A stretch of 29,354 nucleotides of DNA from a virus. The translations under genes and the position numbers were made by a program. Positions 28,214-29,354 of the stretch are shown here, one piece after another. The DNA lies in the IMG/VR virus record IMGVR_UViG_3300006753_000040, positions 1-29,354 of that record. One strand, 5' to 3'. The notes below the pieces were generated by a model. It ran no database searches. It saw nothing but the letters and a program-made list of their open reading frames with translations, and was not told the DNA's origin. The stretch's first letter is position 1. Each line of letters begins with the position of its first letter.

Positions 28214-28587
28214 CGCTACCATCTAAGCGCACCCGCCAGATCGAAGCGTTCATCCGCAAGCACCTGGCCGAGCACGGCATCCCGCCGTCGCACCGAGAGA
28301 TCATGCACGACTGTCGCGTATCGAGCACCTCAGTGGTGTCCTACCACCTGGACTACCTGGAAGACCACGGCGTCATCACCCGCGACGAAGGCAAGGCGCG
28401 GACGATTCGCCTGACGGACACGCCGATGGACATCTCGTTCGACGTAGCCAAGGGTCAACGATACGACCTTGTCCCATCCGACCCGACCCGCATGACAAAC
28501 GGGGCGGTCTATGGCCCTGGGCGTATCGTATACATCCCCAACGCGCTCAACGAACTCGCGGAGTGCCCCCTCGTGGCAGACGAATGA
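28210..28587 (+). CDS. LexA-type winged-helix DNA-binding protein (125 aa)
   Basis: The start is GTG at 28210 with AAGGAG before it, overlapping the upstream stop (GTGA). Residues about 6-68, RTRQIEAFIRKHLAEHGIPP, SHREIMHDCRVSSTSVVSYH, LDYLEDHGVITRDEGKARTI, match the LexA N-terminal DNA-binding domain (helix, PPSxREI, recognition helix with S/T and VxYHL, then the wing G-xxxRD-xGKARTI). The second part (TDTPMDISFDVAKGQRYDLV ...) is beta-rich and too short for the S24 peptidase, and I see no Ser-Lys dyad. It is probably a repressor-like regulator without self-cleavage. Confidence 0.85.
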   Translation: MTLPSKRTRQIEAFIRKHLAEHGIPPSHREIMHDCRVSSTSVVSYHLDYLEDHGVITRDEGKARTIRLTDTPMDISFDVAKGQRYDLVPSDPTRMTNGAVYGPGRIVYIPNALNELAECPLVADE

Positions 28588-28964
28588 CTACCGAGCCAAA
28601 TAGCACTACCACGACCCCTACGCCAACGCCAACCGAACACACGTTGGCTCGTGCGCAAAAGATGCGCCTTGACCTAGCCCACGACCGCATCACCGCGCTG
28701 GAAGACGAGATGGCTGCTCTCAAAGTCATCTTCCAGCACAAGACCGAAGACCGCCCCCGCACCGTCAACGAGAACTTCGCCGCCGTTGACCACCGGCTGA
28801 ACATGAAAGACGGCGAGATGCTTCGTGTCTGGCGGGAGATGGACAAGCTCGAAGGCGGTCTCGCTGCCATCCACAGGCTACTCGCGCCGCGCAGGAACCA
28901 CGCCGCTGGCGGGAACAGGCGCAGGTCCGAGAACGGAGCATCACCCTTTGAACTCCGACAGTGA
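28584..28964 (+). CDS. Coiled-coil protein with Thr/Pro-rich start (126 aa)
   Basis: I choose the ATG at 28584, which overlaps the LexA-like stop (ATGA). The first 20 residues are Thr/Pro-rich (MTTEPNSTTTTPTPTPTEHT). Residues 22-100 form a charged helix with heptad-like spacing (RAQKMRLDLAHDRITALEDE, MAALKVIFQHKTEDRP, MLRVWREMDKLEGGLAAIHR). The tail is basic (RRNHAAGGNRRRSENG). Function unknown; an adaptor or oligomerisation protein is likely. Confidence 0.65.
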   Translation: MTTEPNSTTTTPTPTPTEHTLARAQKMRLDLAHDRITALEDEMAALKVIFQHKTEDRPRTVNENFAAVDHRLNMKDGEMLRVWREMDKLEGGLAAIHRLLAPRRNHAAGGNRRRSENGASPFELRQ

Positions 28965-29354
28965 GCCGCCTACCAGTCGCCCTAGACGGCGACATCGTGA
29001 AGGCCCAGGTCGAACCGCTGGATGGCATGACGGTGGGGTTCAGCGCCGCACGGGTTAAGAACCGAGCGACCGGATACCATGCCACCACTCGCATCACGCT
29101 CAACGGCCAGTTACTTGCCGGAGACCTGCTGAACTTCGAGAAGCACGCCCAGCGCAAGACCCTGAGCAACGACGCCCACGCCATGATGCCCGAAGCGTTG
29201 CGGGAGACATACGGCAAACTGTTCCTGAAGCGAGACCTGGACGAGTTCTGCGAGCAGATATGGCCGGTCTACAACCAGCAGTTCCAGGCACGGCGTGTCG
29301 CCGGAGACCCCGACACATCGACCGAATGGTTCTGCCCACCGCTGATTATGAAAG
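28961..29354 (+). CDS. N-terminal part of a replication/recombination-like protein (runs off the window)
   Basis: A GTG at 28961 overlaps the upstream stop (GTGA) and the frame is open to the window end, giving 131 codons. It reads SRLPVALDGDIVKAQVEPLD, GMTVGFSAARVKNRATGYHA, TTRITLNGQLLAGDLLNFEK and later FLKRDLDEFCEQIWPVYNQQ, ending TEWFCPPLIMK. In phages a WxxPPLI ending of an N-terminal region often leads into a P-loop ATPase core, so a RecA/AAA-type ATPase may follow, but that part is missing. The identity is therefore only suggested. Confidence 0.6.
   Translation, partial: MSRLPVALDGDIVKAQVEPLDGMTVGFSAARVKNRATGYHATTRITLNGQLLAGDLLNFEKHAQRKTLSNDAHAMMPEALRETYGKLFLKRDLDEFCEQIWPVYNQQFQARRVAGDPDTSTEWFCPPLIMK

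Noticed and set aside
1-29354. tRNA genes, insertion sequences, integrase
   Set aside because: No cloverleaf-like stretch, transposase signature or recombinase motif (Tyr or Ser type) was found on either strand by reading.

Overview
The window looks like part of the genome of an uncultivated tailed bacteriophage (Caudoviricetes). It carries terminase small and large subunits, a portal protein, a scaffold-like protein, an HK97-type major capsid protein, two very large structural proteins and a run of small early phage genes. There are no tRNA, rRNA or bacterial housekeeping genes. I see no tape-measure, tail-tube or tail-sheath gene, so a short-tailed (podovirus-like) particle is plausible, but the left edge of the window cuts the tail region. 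The G+C content is fairly high, with a few clearly AT-richer patches. The host cannot be named from the sequence.

The layout is two opposed arms. The left arm (about 22.05 kb down to base 1) reads leftwards. The promoters and terminators seen by eye divide it into three units. Unit 1 (promoter near 21.03 kb, terminator near 19.89 kb) holds a small helix-turn-helix protein, an FmdB-like zinc ribbon, a two-helix membrane protein and a second helix-turn-helix protein. Unit 2 (extended -10 promoter near 19.84 kb, terminator near 6.82 kb) holds TerL, a zinc-finger/HhH protein, portal, a small protein, a 937-aa and a 2014-aa virion protein and a small zinc ribbon. Unit 3 (promoter near 6.87 kb) holds scaffold, major capsid protein, a 170-aa probable virion protein, a three-domain glycosyltransferase-kinase-methyltransferase, three small proteins, a 99-aa virion-like protein and the start of a fibre-like protein that runs off the edge. 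TerS (21.57-22.05 kb) stands apart, more than 1.7 kb upstream of TerL.

Between the arms, 20.98-21.57 kb and 22.05-22.43 kb are non-coding and dense in repeats: a 9-bp-arm palindrome on a promoter, two inverted arrays of three 9-bp units each, several perfect palindromes and a strong rightward promoter. They are candidates for a replication origin and an early control region.

The right arm (22.43 kb to the end) reads rightwards. It begins with a GP88-family protein, continues with about ten small orphan genes separated by structured leaders (two of which show compensatory base changes), and after a second promoter at 26.27 kb becomes a tight operon with overlapping start/stop codons: helix-turn-helix regulator, small proteins, a 236-aa conserved phage protein, a 142-aa protein, a LexA-type winged helix, a coiled-coil protein and a truncated last gene.

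The most notable item is the 728-aa glycosyltransferase-kinase-methyltransferase in the capsid unit. Its last two domains recall WbdD, the kinase-methyltransferase that caps O-antigen chains, in reversed order. It may cap or decorate glycans on the virion or on the infected host. Other items worth attention are an exact 71-bp duplication giving two adjacent giant virion proteins the same N-terminal tag, an AT-rich HExxH module inserted in the 2014-aa protein, and the inverted 9-bp arrays.
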